Position numbers and translations under genes: made by a program. Positions 55,788 to 64,000 of a stretch of 64,000 nt of DNA are shown piece after piece. The stretch covers positions 213,135-277,134 of the forward strand of contig NZ_JAFFQR010000029.1 of NCBI RefSeq assembly GCF_020736845.1. Reading direction: 5' to 3'. The notes below the pieces were generated by a model. It was not told where the DNA came from and did not search any database. It worked only from the letters and a program-made list of their open reading frames with translations. The stretch comes from Paenibacillus farraposensis. Lineage in GTDB: Bacteria > Bacillota > Bacilli > Paenibacillales > Paenibacillaceae. Every line of letters starts with the position of its first letter. Position 1 is the first letter of the stretch.

Positions 55788-56876
55788 ATGGCAAAACAAA
55801 AATTAACCGTAGGGCTGGTGTACGGTGGCAAATCAGGCGAACATGAGGTTTCGCTGCAAACGGCGTATGCTGTAATGAACGCGTTTAATTATGAGAAATA
55901 TGGGATTATTCCTTTTTATATTACAAAGGCTGGCGATTGGCGCAGAGGGCCGCTGCTCAGTGCACCTCTGGCTTCTGTAGAGCAATTGAAGCTGGAACGT
56001 GCGGAGGGTGGCACCAAAGCGGCACTAGATACGTTGTTTGGCAAGTTGTACGGAGAGCAGACGCTGGATGTGCTGTTTCCGCTGCTGCATGGCACTTTTG
56101 GCGAGGATGGAACGATTCAGGGCCTGTTCGAAATGGCGGATATGCCTTATGTTGGTGCAGGAGTGCTGGCTTCCGCCGCAGGGATGGACAAAGGCGTCAT
56201 GAAGAAGCTGTTTGAGCATGCTGGCTTGCCGCAAGTGAAATACTGTTATTTTAATGGTACTCAGTGGGCACAAACCAGTCATGATCTGGTGCGCAGCATC
56301 GAAACTGAGCTTGGTTATCCGTGCTTTGTCAAACCGGCCAATCTGGGATCAAGTGTCGGTATTTCCAAAGCCAGTAACCGGGGGGAACTGGAAAAGGCTG
56401 TAGAGCTGGCTTTGCAATTTGACCTGAAGGTGATTGTGGAGGAGTACGTGGATGCGCGTGAGATTGAGGTCAGCGTGCTTGGCAACGACGAGCCGATTGC
56501 TTCCGTACCGGGTGAAATTGTATCGTCCAGCGATTACTATGATTATGCTGCCAAATATACGGACGGGCAATCGGAAATGCTCATTCCGGCACCGCTGGAC
56601 GAGGAAGTGGCAGATCGTATTCGTGAGGCCGCTTTACAAGCATTCCGTGCTCTGGAGGGCTGCGGGATTTCCCGAGCCGATTTCTTTGTCAGGCGCTCGG
56701 ATGGACATATTTTGATCAATGAAGTGAATACCATGCCGGGCTTTACACCGTTCAGCATGTATCCATTGCTGTGGAGAGAAACCGGAGTATCCTACCAAAG
56801 CCTGCTGGATCGGATGATTGCGCTCGCACTGGAGCGTTATGAACGCAGGTCCGCGCTGCACTACGAGAACTCATAA
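55788..56876 (+). CDS. ddl: D-alanine--D-alanine ligase
   Basis: Makes the D-Ala-D-Ala dipeptide of peptidoglycan. It is a 362-residue ATP-grasp enzyme: VYGGKSGEHEVSLQTA at the start, LHGTFGEDGTIQGLFE (about 100), CFVKPANLGSSVGISK (about 178), and the metal-binding end INEVNTMPGFTPFSMYP. ATG 55788 (MAKQKLTV) follows GGAGGATAGG. The final Tyr/Phe choice that separates D-Ala from D-Lac ligases was not resolved by eye, but the length and motifs are those of housekeeping Ddl. Confidence 0.94.
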   Translation: MAKQKLTVGLVYGGKSGEHEVSLQTAYAVMNAFNYEKYGIIPFYITKAGDWRRGPLLSAPLASVEQLKLERAEGGTKAALDTLFGKLYGEQTLDVLFPLLHGTFGEDGTIQGLFEMADMPYVGAGVLASAAGMDKGVMKKLFEHAGLPQVKYCYFNGTQWAQTSHDLVRSIETELGYPCFVKPANLGSSVGISKASNRGELEKAVELALQFDLKVIVEEYVDAREIEVSVLGNDEPIASVPGEIVSSSDYYDYAAKYTDGQSEMLIPAPLDEEVADRIREAALQAFRALEGCGISRADFFVRRSDGHILINEVNTMPGFTPFSMYPLLWRETGVSYQSLLDRMIALALERYERRSALHYENS

Positions 56877-56883
56877 AACGAAC

Positions 56884-56911
56884 AAAGGGGAGCTGATTAC
56901 TCCCCTTTTTA
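56884..56911 (+). terminator. Terminator of ddl
   Basis: AAAGGGGA (56884-56891) pairs with TCCCCTTT (56901-56908), followed by more Ts. Confidence 0.85.
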
Positions 56912-56943
56912 TTCATATATATGGAAAGGTGGCGGAAGCTATT

Positions 56944-57261
56944 ATGGGCTTTCAAACTGAATTTAACTCAGTATGTAAATTCAAGAGCGAACAGGAGCTG
57001 TACGAACTGCTGGAATACGGACGCGGGAAAATGGTTAAATCCGGTCTGCGTGTGTTCCCGACAGGCCAGAAGGTGATCGCTTACAGCGTGGACAACGTGG
57101 CAGTAGCCATCGTACAGATTGTGGGCTGTATTGCTGAAATCAATTTTCAGGGCGACGAAGTGACCGAGGTTGAAATGATCCTTATTCGCAAGCTGAATGA
57201 AGAGGAATCGAGAATTCAGACCGCATTGGCGGATGAAATGTTTTTTGGAGCACAGCAGTAG
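56944..57261 (+). CDS. Conserved hypothetical protein
   Basis: A 105-residue soluble alpha/beta protein (MGFQTEFNSVCKFKSEQELYELL; later VAVAIVQIVGCIAEINFQGDEVTEVEM). ATG 56944 follows AAAGGTGGCGG; the frame extends back into ddl. The regular, hydrophobic/charged pattern and good start signal support a real gene. I do not recognise the family with certainty and no function can be given. Confidence 0.7.
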   Translation: MGFQTEFNSVCKFKSEQELYELLEYGRGKMVKSGLRVFPTGQKVIAYSVDNVAVAIVQIVGCIAEINFQGDEVTEVEMILIRKLNEEESRIQTALADEMFFGAQQ

Positions 57262-57404
57262 TCCTAGTGGTGTTTTCCTGCAATATGTGCAATGTCACCG
57301 AATCAGCAGGTGCTTTTCCGGGTATGATCAGTAGAAAAAGGCTTGGGTAACAAACTGAAAACGGTCTTGCAGCTATTGCGATCTGCTGAAAGGAAGGACA
57401 CCCT

Positions 57405-58406
57405 ATGATAGTAAGATTCGGCTATGTAGCTATGTCGGTTACCGTGCAAAATGCATCACCCTCCAAAACGATGACGATGGCCAGCTTCAACAAGATTGGA
57501 GACCGGGAGGCCGCGATTCGCAAGCTGGAGCGGATTGCAACCGAAAATCTTCATAATACCTTGAGGCTTTTGCGTCATAATCGGGCAAATGATGTCCAGG
57601 TCTATCGTTTCTCGTCCAAGCTGATTCCGCTGGCGACCCATCCGGATTTGTGTGGTTGGGACCCCTTTCAGGCGCTTGCTGCTGATTTTGCAGAGGTGGG
57701 GAACTATGTCAGGGCGAATGGAATGAGAGTGTCGTTTCACCCGGATCATTTTACGGTGCTGAGTACCCCTCGTCCTGAAGTGCTGCAAAGCTCGATTAAC
57801 GACCTCAAGTATCATAATGCCATGCTTGAGGCAATGGAGCTTGGCGCGGATGCCAAGAACAACATTCATATCGGTGGGGCATACGGAGATAAGGTGACCT
57901 CGGGGCAGCGTTTTGTAGAGCAGGTCGATGCGTTGGAGGTTTCCTTAAAAAAACGATTGACACTGGAAAACGATGATAAGACCTTCAATGCTGTGGAAAC
58001 GCTGGAAGCGTGCAAGCTGACAGGACTGCCGATGGTTCTCGACATTCATCATCAATGGGTGAATAACGAGGGTGAGAAGCCGTGGGAGCTATGGCCTGAC
58101 ATTTTGACTACCTGGAAGGGGGAATGGGCCCAGGCTGGGTCTTCTCCTGATCATCCCTTGCCGCCCAAGGTCCATGCATCCAGCCCCAGAAGCGAAAAAG
58201 ATCCCCGAAGTCATGCGGACGGTGTTGAGGTCGAGCCCTTGCTTACCTTTTTGCGCAATATTGCCGGATATACGGATCGGATTGACGTCATGCTTGAGGC
58301 CAAACGCAAGGACGAAGCGTTGTTTGGGTTGATGAATCAATTGCGCCTTCAGGAGGGGAACGGGGTTAAAGTGTTGAATGGAGCATCTGTGGAAATTATG
58401 CTTTAG
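57405..58406 (+). CDS. uvsE: UV DNA damage endonuclease
   Basis: A 333-residue TIM-barrel metal enzyme nicking DNA 5' of UV photoproducts. Matching features are VRFGYVAMS at the start, HPDHFTVLSTP (about 110-120), NNIHIGGAYGDK (about 150), LTLENDDK (about 188) and LDIHHQWVN (about 213), which carry the His/Glu/Asp metal ligands. Such enzymes protect spores and sunlight-exposed bacteria. It starts at ATG 57405 after GGAAGGACACC. Confidence 0.92.
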   Translation: MIVRFGYVAMSVTVQNASPSKTMTMASFNKIGDREAAIRKLERIATENLHNTLRLLRHNRANDVQVYRFSSKLIPLATHPDLCGWDPFQALAADFAEVGNYVRANGMRVSFHPDHFTVLSTPRPEVLQSSINDLKYHNAMLEAMELGADAKNNIHIGGAYGDKVTSGQRFVEQVDALEVSLKKRLTLENDDKTFNAVETLEACKLTGLPMVLDIHHQWVNNEGEKPWELWPDILTTWKGEWAQAGSSPDHPLPPKVHASSPRSEKDPRSHADGVEVEPLLTFLRNIAGYTDRIDVMLEAKRKDEALFGLMNQLRLQEGNGVKVLNGASVEIML

Positions 58407-58557
58407 CGAACAGAATTGTGCGGATAAATCCCCCAGATAGAGAAACTTTATGAAACTGATTGTGTATACTAGAATGTGTAAGCTAGCAAAGCTGCACTTT
58501 TGAGACTGTGCTGTAGGGCAGCTTCGCAAAGCATGTAACAATGATATAGAAAGTAGA

Positions 58558-59433
58558 GTGAACACGTTGAACGAACATGAAAACGAAAAGGTTCCCTATA
58601 TCGTATCAGGAAAAAGCTATACCGCCGTGGCTATTAACGCGGCATCCAAAGCCGGGGAATGGATTAAGAGCAGACTGGGAACGGTTGAACAATTGAACAC
58701 CAAGCAATCTCCTGCGGATCTGGTGACCGAGGTTGATAAAGGTGCGGAGCAGATGATCCGCAGGCTGATTCTCACCCATTTTCCCGATCATGCTATTTTG
58801 GGCGAAGAGGGTGTAGAGCCGGGAGCTGAAGCTTCCGCACGTGCATTGGAGGCTGCTCGGGAAGAGGAATACTTATGGATTATTGATCCGGTAGACGGCA
58901 CCACCAATTTTGTACACAGTCTGCCATTCTACAGTGTGTCCATTGCCTTGGCCCACCGTGGAGAGGTGATTGTTGGCGTGATTTATGATCCGTCCCGTGA
59001 TGAAATGTTTGTGGCGGAAAAAGGAAAAGGTGCCTATGTTCATGGCAATCGGATGCAGGCATCGAGTGAGGAAACACTGGGAGATAGTCTGGTGTGCATC
59101 GGCTTCCCACCGGATCGTACGTATGCACAACCGCTGAATATGAAAATTACGCAGGTCCTTACGCCGCAGGTACGAGGGATTCGGGCGCTCGGCTCGGCAG
59201 CCCTTCATCTGGCTTATGTGGCGTCAGGGCGATTGTCAGCCTATTGCGAAATCGGTCTGAATGCCTGGGATGTGGCAGCGGGCGCTTTGCTGGTGCAAGA
59301 AGCGGGTGGAACGATCACAGATACGCTGGGCAGACCTTATGATATGAGCGTGCGGCATATTGCAGCTACGAATACAGCTATTCATTCCCAACTTATTCAA
59401 GTGTTGAAAGAAGCAGATGCAACCGGGTTATAA
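58558..59433 (+). CDS. Inositol monophosphatase family protein
   Basis: A 291-residue Mg-dependent sugar-phosphate phosphatase. Metal ligands lie in ILGEEGVEPG (Glu), IIDPVDGTTNFVHSLP (Asp-Pro-x-Asp-Gly-Thr) and NAWDVAAGALLVQEAGG (Trp-Asp). The start is GTG 58558 or TTG 58567; both are near a weak AAAGTAGAG site. The substrate could be myo-inositol phosphate, fructose bisphosphate or a nucleotide (CysQ-like). A small gene follows 34 nt later. Confidence 0.88.
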   Translation: MNTLNEHENEKVPYIVSGKSYTAVAINAASKAGEWIKSRLGTVEQLNTKQSPADLVTEVDKGAEQMIRRLILTHFPDHAILGEEGVEPGAEASARALEAAREEEYLWIIDPVDGTTNFVHSLPFYSVSIALAHRGEVIVGVIYDPSRDEMFVAEKGKGAYVHGNRMQASSEETLGDSLVCIGFPPDRTYAQPLNMKITQVLTPQVRGIRALGSAALHLAYVASGRLSAYCEIGLNAWDVAAGALLVQEAGGTITDTLGRPYDMSVRHIAATNTAIHSQLIQVLKEADATGL

Positions 59434-59467
59434 TACACCTAAATCGCTTATCGCTGAAGGAGGAAGG

Positions 59468-59713
59468 ATGATGGGCCAATCCGAGGATTTGGAGCGTGAG
59501 CTCAGTGAATTGCTGACAGAAGGCGAAATTCGTGAGAATGAGGCCAAAAAAAGGGAACGGCTCAGCCCTAAATATGAGGTGCGTATTCAAACGGATATCG
59601 ATCCCATTGTCGAGGAGACCCGCAAATACCGCAGTATGGCACGGGAACTGGACGACCGATACGATGAATATATGAGCAAGGCGAAGCAATCGGAACCCAC
59701 CGCCCGAGGCTAA
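59468..59713 (+). CDS. Small charged hypothetical protein
   Basis: An 81-residue, highly charged helical protein (GQSEDLERELSELLTEGEIR; KYRSMARELDDRYDEYMSKA), probably a coiled coil. ATG 59468/59471 directly follow AAGGAGGAAGG. It is likely cotranscribed with the phosphatase. No family is recognised. Confidence 0.65.
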   Translation: MMGQSEDLERELSELLTEGEIRENEAKKRERLSPKYEVRIQTDIDPIVEETRKYRSMARELDDRYDEYMSKAKQSEPTARG

Positions 59714-59842
59714 GCAAACACAAATACCTCTTGCCGAATGGCCAAGGCATGAAGTACTTTGTATGCTATAAGCGGAGGAGGGCATTCACTGATGACCAAT
59801 TTGAAGAGCGCTTACAAAAAAACTGGAATCCATCATACCAAG

Positions 59843-60150
59843 CTATAAATTCGCGGGTAAGTTAGCGGAAGTGCGTATCTAGAATTATCCCCTGACTGCT
59901 GGAGATATTCAGTCTGGTATGAACTGATCTCTCAGTGGAGATGAAGCTGGTTGATTGGGGCATGGAACCCAGACTCGTTGACTACGGGACTAAACCTATG
60001 TACTTAAACGAATTCAATCATTTACCAAGGGACGGATTCTACTTTTACAGATACAGGGTTGACGGCATCAACGACCTACACGTACACGTTGGTAGCTAAG
60101 AGAGCGTCGGAGAAAGCAGTCCGAACAGACCGGATAAAATAAAAACCAAA
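59843..60150 (+). pseudogene. Decayed copy of the LamG/Fn3 repeat gene
   Basis: Bases from 59843 match those from 62481 almost base for base (CTATAAATTCGCGGG, GTTAGCGGAAGTGCGTATCT), then continue with decay. A TAG (Trp to stop) appears after VRI, roughly 140 bases are missing relative to the intact gene, and the tail matches later Fn3 modules (AGATACAGGGTTGACGGCATC; AGAGAAAGCAGTCC-like). It is a duplicated and eroded gene piece lying 0.7 kb before the intact gene. The rest of 59714-60359 shows nothing recognisable. Confidence 0.8.
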
Positions 60151-60359
60151 GACATCACTGCTTCGAAGATTAAGGTAGTCTGGACAGCAAATGGGAACTC
60201 AAATGAAACCGAGAGAAGAAATGATCATCCAAAGAAGTTGGCTTTCGAGCCGGCTTCTTTTTTTTGTATATGAGAGCCGATCTGCCAACTGCACCAATTA
60301 GCAAAGGTGGGAAAAGTATGGACAAGAGCAGTCTAGCAATACATAAAAGGGAATAGCTC

Positions 60360-60599
60360 ATGGATGATCTTTGGCAAGTTTGCAAATATGAAATTAAGGA
60401 ATACATTCGTAACCAACTGGTAGAAGACAAGAATTACGAACAGCTAGCGATGAAAGAGCTGGTTGACTCATTCACGGAGGAGTCGGTGAGAAAGCTTTAT
60501 CCCAATTTCACTAATTTCATCATTAAAATAAAAGATTTCTTATCCGATAATGATAAAGAGATTATTTTGTCGAATTTTCCGTTCAGAAGGAATATCTGA
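60360..60599 (+). CDS. Small hypothetical protein
   Basis: A 79-residue protein, helical and charged (MDDLWQVCKYEIKEYIRNQL; NFIIKIKDFLSDNDKEI). AAAAGGGAATAG lies before the ATG. No family is recognised. It sits between the pseudogene and the repeat protein gene, a region of likely rearrangement; the next 244 bases to 60843 show no clear gene. Confidence 0.45.
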   Translation: MDDLWQVCKYEIKEYIRNQLVEDKNYEQLAMKELVDSFTEESVRKLYPNFTNFIIKIKDFLSDNDKEIILSNFPFRRNI

Positions 60600-60843
60600 A
60601 ATTTATCATTTACAAAACGGGAATAGAGAAGGGAATTTCTGTGTGAGATTGTTTCAATCTATCAGGGCAATTCGATGATGCTTCTCTTTTCGGCGGGACC
60701 GTTTCCCCCTTCTATCCCCTCTCATCGGGGGACTGAAACGTCGAGGGGTTGAAACATGCTTGACTGCAAGCGACCATCAATTTTTATGATAAACGACGAG
60801 TTGTTTTTGCAGAAAATGCTAGACGGAACAGGGGAAGGAACAT

Positions 60844-63800
60844 ATGAAATGCAATAAAATAGCAAACGCTTCTTTAGCCTTAATTATGTTTTTGGTGATC
60901 ATACTGCCTATTTTTATTCCAACAAGTTTGGTACGTGCAGCAGATGGAGTGCTTGACCCTGAAACAACTAATTTGTCATTTGATGGGGTTGACGACACGA
61001 TCAGACTGAACAATCTTCCAATCAACAGTGATGTAAACGGGAAGAACACGGTTGAATTTTGGATGTATTGGAATGGAAAAAATGCCACCATGCCGTTTGG
61101 ATGGAACACAACCTATGATCTTTATTTCTTAAATGGTTATTTCGGTTTCAATAACGGAGCAACTATTATTGGTGGAATAACTTCTACAGATTTGAAGAAC
61201 AAGTGGGTTCATGTAGCTGCTGTTTTCCCCAATGGAGTCCCGAGCGTAGACAACTGCGAGATTTACATCGATGGACAAAAACAAACACTATCTCCTGTGG
61301 GTACGGGCGATACAGTCAGATCAGCAACTTCAAGTGCTTTTATCTCAGGATGGGGTCCAAGCGGAAAGTATAAATTTGAGGGAAAGTTGGCAGGATTCCG
61401 CATTTGGAATTATGCTCGTACCGCAACGGAAATTCAAGCGGATATGAATCGTACGCTCACTGGACAAGAAAATGGATTGGTAGGAGACTGGCGGTTGGAT
61501 CAAGTTTCAACTGAAACAGCATATGATTCGTCTACCCATCAAAATCACGGTACCAGTGCCGGATTTGTATCTCTAATTAATCCTGTTGTTAAATTTTCGA
61601 CGGATCAGAAAATCAGCCTTGATTGGGATGATATTGTTCCTGGTGTTACTTACGTGTTAACACGCGATGGAGTTGTTGTATATGAAGGGGGAGACTCATT
61701 TTTTGTCGATAAGGGATTAACACCGACAACTACCTACACGTATAGTCTTTACACAAAAAGTCTCTATGGGCAGAGCAAATCTGTATTAACAGACAAGACA
61801 AATAACAATCCAGCCCCGGCTGTCCCAACCCATTTTACGGGAGTTCCGGGCTCAAACAGTGTTACTCTTACATGGGACACTGTTCCGGGGGCGACATCGT
61901 ATATGCTTCTGAGAGACGGAAAAACGGTTTACTCTGGATCAGATACAACCTTTACAGATAATCGGCTAGCGGGGTCTACCAAGTACAGCTATTCATTGAT
62001 GGCTGTAAACGTAGAAAGCCCAGGTGATCCTGCTTTTACAGAGGTAACAACTAAAACGTATACTCCTGTGGAACCTGTAAACTTTATTACTACTGATGGG
62101 TCAGATGACACAATCAAAATAATCAATCTTCCTGTTAATAACACACTGGGAGCCAAGACTACCGTAGAGTTCTGGATGTATTGGAATGGGAAAAATTATG
62201 TCAAGCCGTTTGGTTGGTATGTCTCTAATCTCTATTTTGCCAATGGATACTTTGGATTTAATCAAGGTGATGGAAGTGTCTTGGGAATTCCTTCTGCTGA
62301 ATTGAAGAACAAATGGGTTCATGTAGCAGCAGTCTTCACGAATGGTGCTCCAACGGCTGATACAAATGAGCTTTACATCAACGGAGAGAAACAATCCATT
62401 AGTTTATTTCTCACCCAACAGACTGAATCTAAAACTGTTACTCCAATGGCCGTCATATCCGGATGGGGGAACAACTCAAACTATAAATTCGCGGGCAAGT
62501 TAGCGGAAGTGCGTATCTGGAACCATGCCCGGACTGCTGAAGATATTCAGTCTGATATAAACCGACCTCTCAGTGGAGATGAAGCTGGTTTAATTGGGGC
62601 ATGGAACCTGGATTCGTTGACTACGGGAATTGTTTATGATGTTACCAAGAGAAATAATAATGGAGTTGCTGCAGGTTTTGCTGTTCCGCCCTTTAACTTG
62701 CAGATCACAGAAAAAACAGATCAGAAAATGGTACTAATCTGGGATAAAATCGCAAATGCAGAAACCTATGTTCTCAAACGGAATAATTCAATCATTTACC
62801 AAGGACCGGATTCTACTTTTGCAGATACAGGGTTGTCTCCATTTACCGATTATACGTACACGCTTATTGCCCGGAATAGTAACGGGGAGACCAATGAGGC
62901 TAAAATAATAGACAAAACGAATAAATCGGTATTACCAACTCCGGCAAACATCGCAACCACCGCTACAAATTCGTCTATCACGCTGGATTGGGATAATGTT
63001 GCTGGGGCTACGACTTATGAGTTGAAGCGTGACGATGTTAGTATCTACAGCGGAAGCGAATCCAAATTTATCGATAGTACAGGGTTGGCGGCAGCAAAGA
63101 CCTACACATACACATTGATAGCCAAGAGCAGCACCGGAGAAAGCAGTCCCGCATCGGTACAAGTAAAAACAGCGGATCCAGCGCCAGCAACCCCAGCGAA
63201 TCTGACTGGTACAGCCACAACAACGAGTATCAAGCTCAGTTGGGATGTGGTAGGCTACGCACAAAGTTACGAATTGCAAAGAGATGAAAAAGTAGTCTAC
63301 AGTGGAAGCGACCTGACCTATACGGATACAGGGTTAACGGCATCCACGCCCTACAGGTACAGATTGGTAGCGAAGAATGGAACGGGAGAAAGCAGTCCCG
63401 CCTCGTTGCAAGTAAAAACAGCCGATCCGGCGCCAGCAACACCGGCCAATCTGGCTGGTATAGCTACTGCAACGAGTATCATGCTCAGCTGGGATGCGGT
63501 GGACAATGCACAAAGCTACGAATTGCAAAGAGATGGAAAAGTGGTGTACACGGGAAGCGAACTGACCTATACGGATAAAGACTTGAAGGAGTCCACGCCC
63601 CACACGTACAGATTGGTAGCCAAGAACGGAACGGGAGAAAGCAGTCCTGCCTTGTTGCAAGTAAAAACAGCCGATCCGACGCCAACTGATCCGACACCGA
63701 CCACTCCGGCGCCAGCGGCTCCGACGAATCTAATAGGCACTGCCACAACAACGAGTATTACGCTCAGTTGGAATGCAGTAGCCGACGCACAAAGTTACGA

Positions 63801-64000
63801 ATTGCAAAGAGATGGAAAAGTGGTGTACACGGGAAGCGAACTAACCTATACGGATAGTGGGTTAACGGAGTCCACAAACTACACGTACAGATTGGTAGCG
63901 AAGAATGGAACGGGGGAAAGCAGTCCTGCGTCATTGCAAGTGAAAACAGCTGATCCGACGCCAACTGATCCGACACCGACCACTCCGGCGCCAGCGGCTC
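60844..64000 (+). CDS. Large secreted LamG / fibronectin-III repeat protein (partial, runs off the window)
   Basis: The frame stays open from ATG 60844 (after GGGGAAGGAAC) to the window end, over 1050 codons. A signal peptide (ANASLALIMFLVIILPIFIP ... VRAA) leads two LamG/concanavalin-like domains (about residues 35-240 and 415-620; FWMYWNGKN and GKLAxxRIWNxART in each), the first followed by two Fn3-type modules. After the second LamG come Fn3 modules of the form SWDxVxxAxSYELxRDG...YTDTGL...YTYRLVAK. The last modules are nearly identical, with Pro/Thr linkers (PTPTDPTPTTPAPAAP). It is probably a cell-surface or secreted adhesin or carbohydrate-binding protein. The C-terminus is unseen. Confidence 0.88.
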   Translation, partial: MKCNKIANASLALIMFLVIILPIFIPTSLVRAADGVLDPETTNLSFDGVDDTIRLNNLPINSDVNGKNTVEFWMYWNGKNATMPFGWNTTYDLYFLNGYFGFNNGATIIGGITSTDLKNKWVHVAAVFPNGVPSVDNCEIYIDGQKQTLSPVGTGDTVRSATSSAFISGWGPSGKYKFEGKLAGFRIWNYARTATEIQADMNRTLTGQENGLVGDWRLDQVSTETAYDSSTHQNHGTSAGFVSLINPVVKFSTDQKISLDWDDIVPGVTYVLTRDGVVVYEGGDSFFVDKGLTPTTTYTYSLYTKSLYGQSKSVLTDKTNNNPAPAVPTHFTGVPGSNSVTLTWDTVPGATSYMLLRDGKTVYSGSDTTFTDNRLAGSTKYSYSLMAVNVESPGDPAFTEVTTKTYTPVEPVNFITTDGSDDTIKIINLPVNNTLGAKTTVEFWMYWNGKNYVKPFGWYVSNLYFANGYFGFNQGDGSVLGIPSAELKNKWVHVAAVFTNGAPTADTNELYINGEKQSISLFLTQQTESKTVTPMAVISGWGNNSNYKFAGKLAEVRIWNHARTAEDIQSDINRPLSGDEAGLIGAWNLDSLTTGIVYDVTKRNNNGVAAGFAVPPFNLQITEKTDQKMVLIWDKIANAETYVLKRNNSIIYQGPDSTFADTGLSPFTDYTYTLIARNSNGETNEAKIIDKTNKSVLPTPANIATTATNSSITLDWDNVAGATTYELKRDDVSIYSGSESKFIDSTGLAAAKTYTYTLIAKSSTGESSPASVQVKTADPAPATPANLTGTATTTSIKLSWDVVGYAQSYELQRDEKVVYSGSDLTYTDTGLTASTPYRYRLVAKNGTGESSPASLQVKTADPAPATPANLAGIATATSIMLSWDAVDNAQSYELQRDGKVVYTGSELTYTDKDLKESTPHTYRLVAKNGTGESSPALLQVKTADPTPTDPTPTTPAPAAPTNLIGTATTTSITLSWNAVADAQSYELQRDGKVVYTGSELTYTDSGLTESTNYTYRLVAKNGTGESSPASLQVKTADPTPTDPTPTTPAPAA
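63181..64000 (+). repeat. Tandem Fn3-module repeats, 249- and 279-bp units
   Basis: The linker start GCGCCAGC recurs at 63181, 63430, 63709 and 63988. The first period is 249 bp (83 codons). The next two are 279 bp, because a 10-residue Pro/Thr linker (PTPTDPTPTT) is added to each. All spacings are multiples of three, so the frame is kept. Confidence 0.85.

Noticed and set aside
60600..60843. GC- and C-run region (near 60697-60760) considered as a cyclic-di-GMP or other riboswitch before the repeat-protein gene
   Set aside because: No known aptamer consensus could be matched by eye; only short complementary runs are present.
62932..63976. Several minus-strand frames in the repeat region
   Set aside because: They repeat with the Fn3 units and are antisense shadows of the long plus-strand frame.
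63181..64000. Regular repeats considered as a CRISPR array
   Set aside because: The 249/279-bp units are protein-coding Fn3 modules in frame, not short repeats with spacers.

Overview
The window looks like the chromosome of a spore-forming, moderate-GC Gram-positive bacterium, most likely Paenibacillus (P. polymyxa-like). The reasons are strong AGGAGG ribosome-binding sites with frequent GTG/TTG starts, CotF-type spore coat proteins, bacilliredoxin, RNase J, LipL, a SodF-type superoxide dismutase, a TPP-riboswitch thiC, and a levansucrase/levanase pair. The genus is an inference from gene content; no rRNA or tRNA gene was found.

Layout. 1-2.5 kb: a YkoE/YkoD-type ECF vitamin transporter module behind a BirA-like palindromic operator. 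2.6-4.7 kb: a 14-helix drug-efflux MFS and a small membrane protein. 4.95-14.9 kb: an AT-rich island bounded by decayed IS30-family copies in opposite orientations. It holds a LacI-type regulator, three esterases, a PfkB kinase, a sucrose (6'-phosphate) phosphorylase, an MFS permease and a NIF3-like protein. I read it as a candidate pathway for esterified sucrose, controlled through at least four matching LacI-type operators. 15.2-19.3 kb: MarR regulator plus a heterodimeric ABC exporter. 19.8-23.0 kb: levansucrase and an endolevanase-like GH32 enzyme whose best start is out of frame. 23-27.3 kb: MarR regulator, coat proteins, amino-acid permease, LysE exporter with an apparent ATT start. 27.4-30.6 kb: RNase J, a class C group II intron relic placed just behind its terminator, and a BaiN-type flavoprotein.

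30.9-59.7 kb is housekeeping: sensor kinase, bacilliredoxin, NadE, AcpS-MutY, SodA, signal peptidase, RNase H, a QueG-alkyltransferase fusion, YneF, FolE, LipL, an N-terminally extended SOD, IclR regulator, TPP riboswitch-ThiC, YitT, aconitase, an amidase, Ddl, UvsE and an inositol-phosphatase family protein. 59.8-64 kb: a decayed copy of, and then the intact start of, a large secreted LamG/fibronectin-III repeat protein that runs off the window.

Sucrose is a recurring theme: the island would split sucrose or sucrose phosphate inside the cell, while the levansucrase/levanase pair makes and trims levan outside it.
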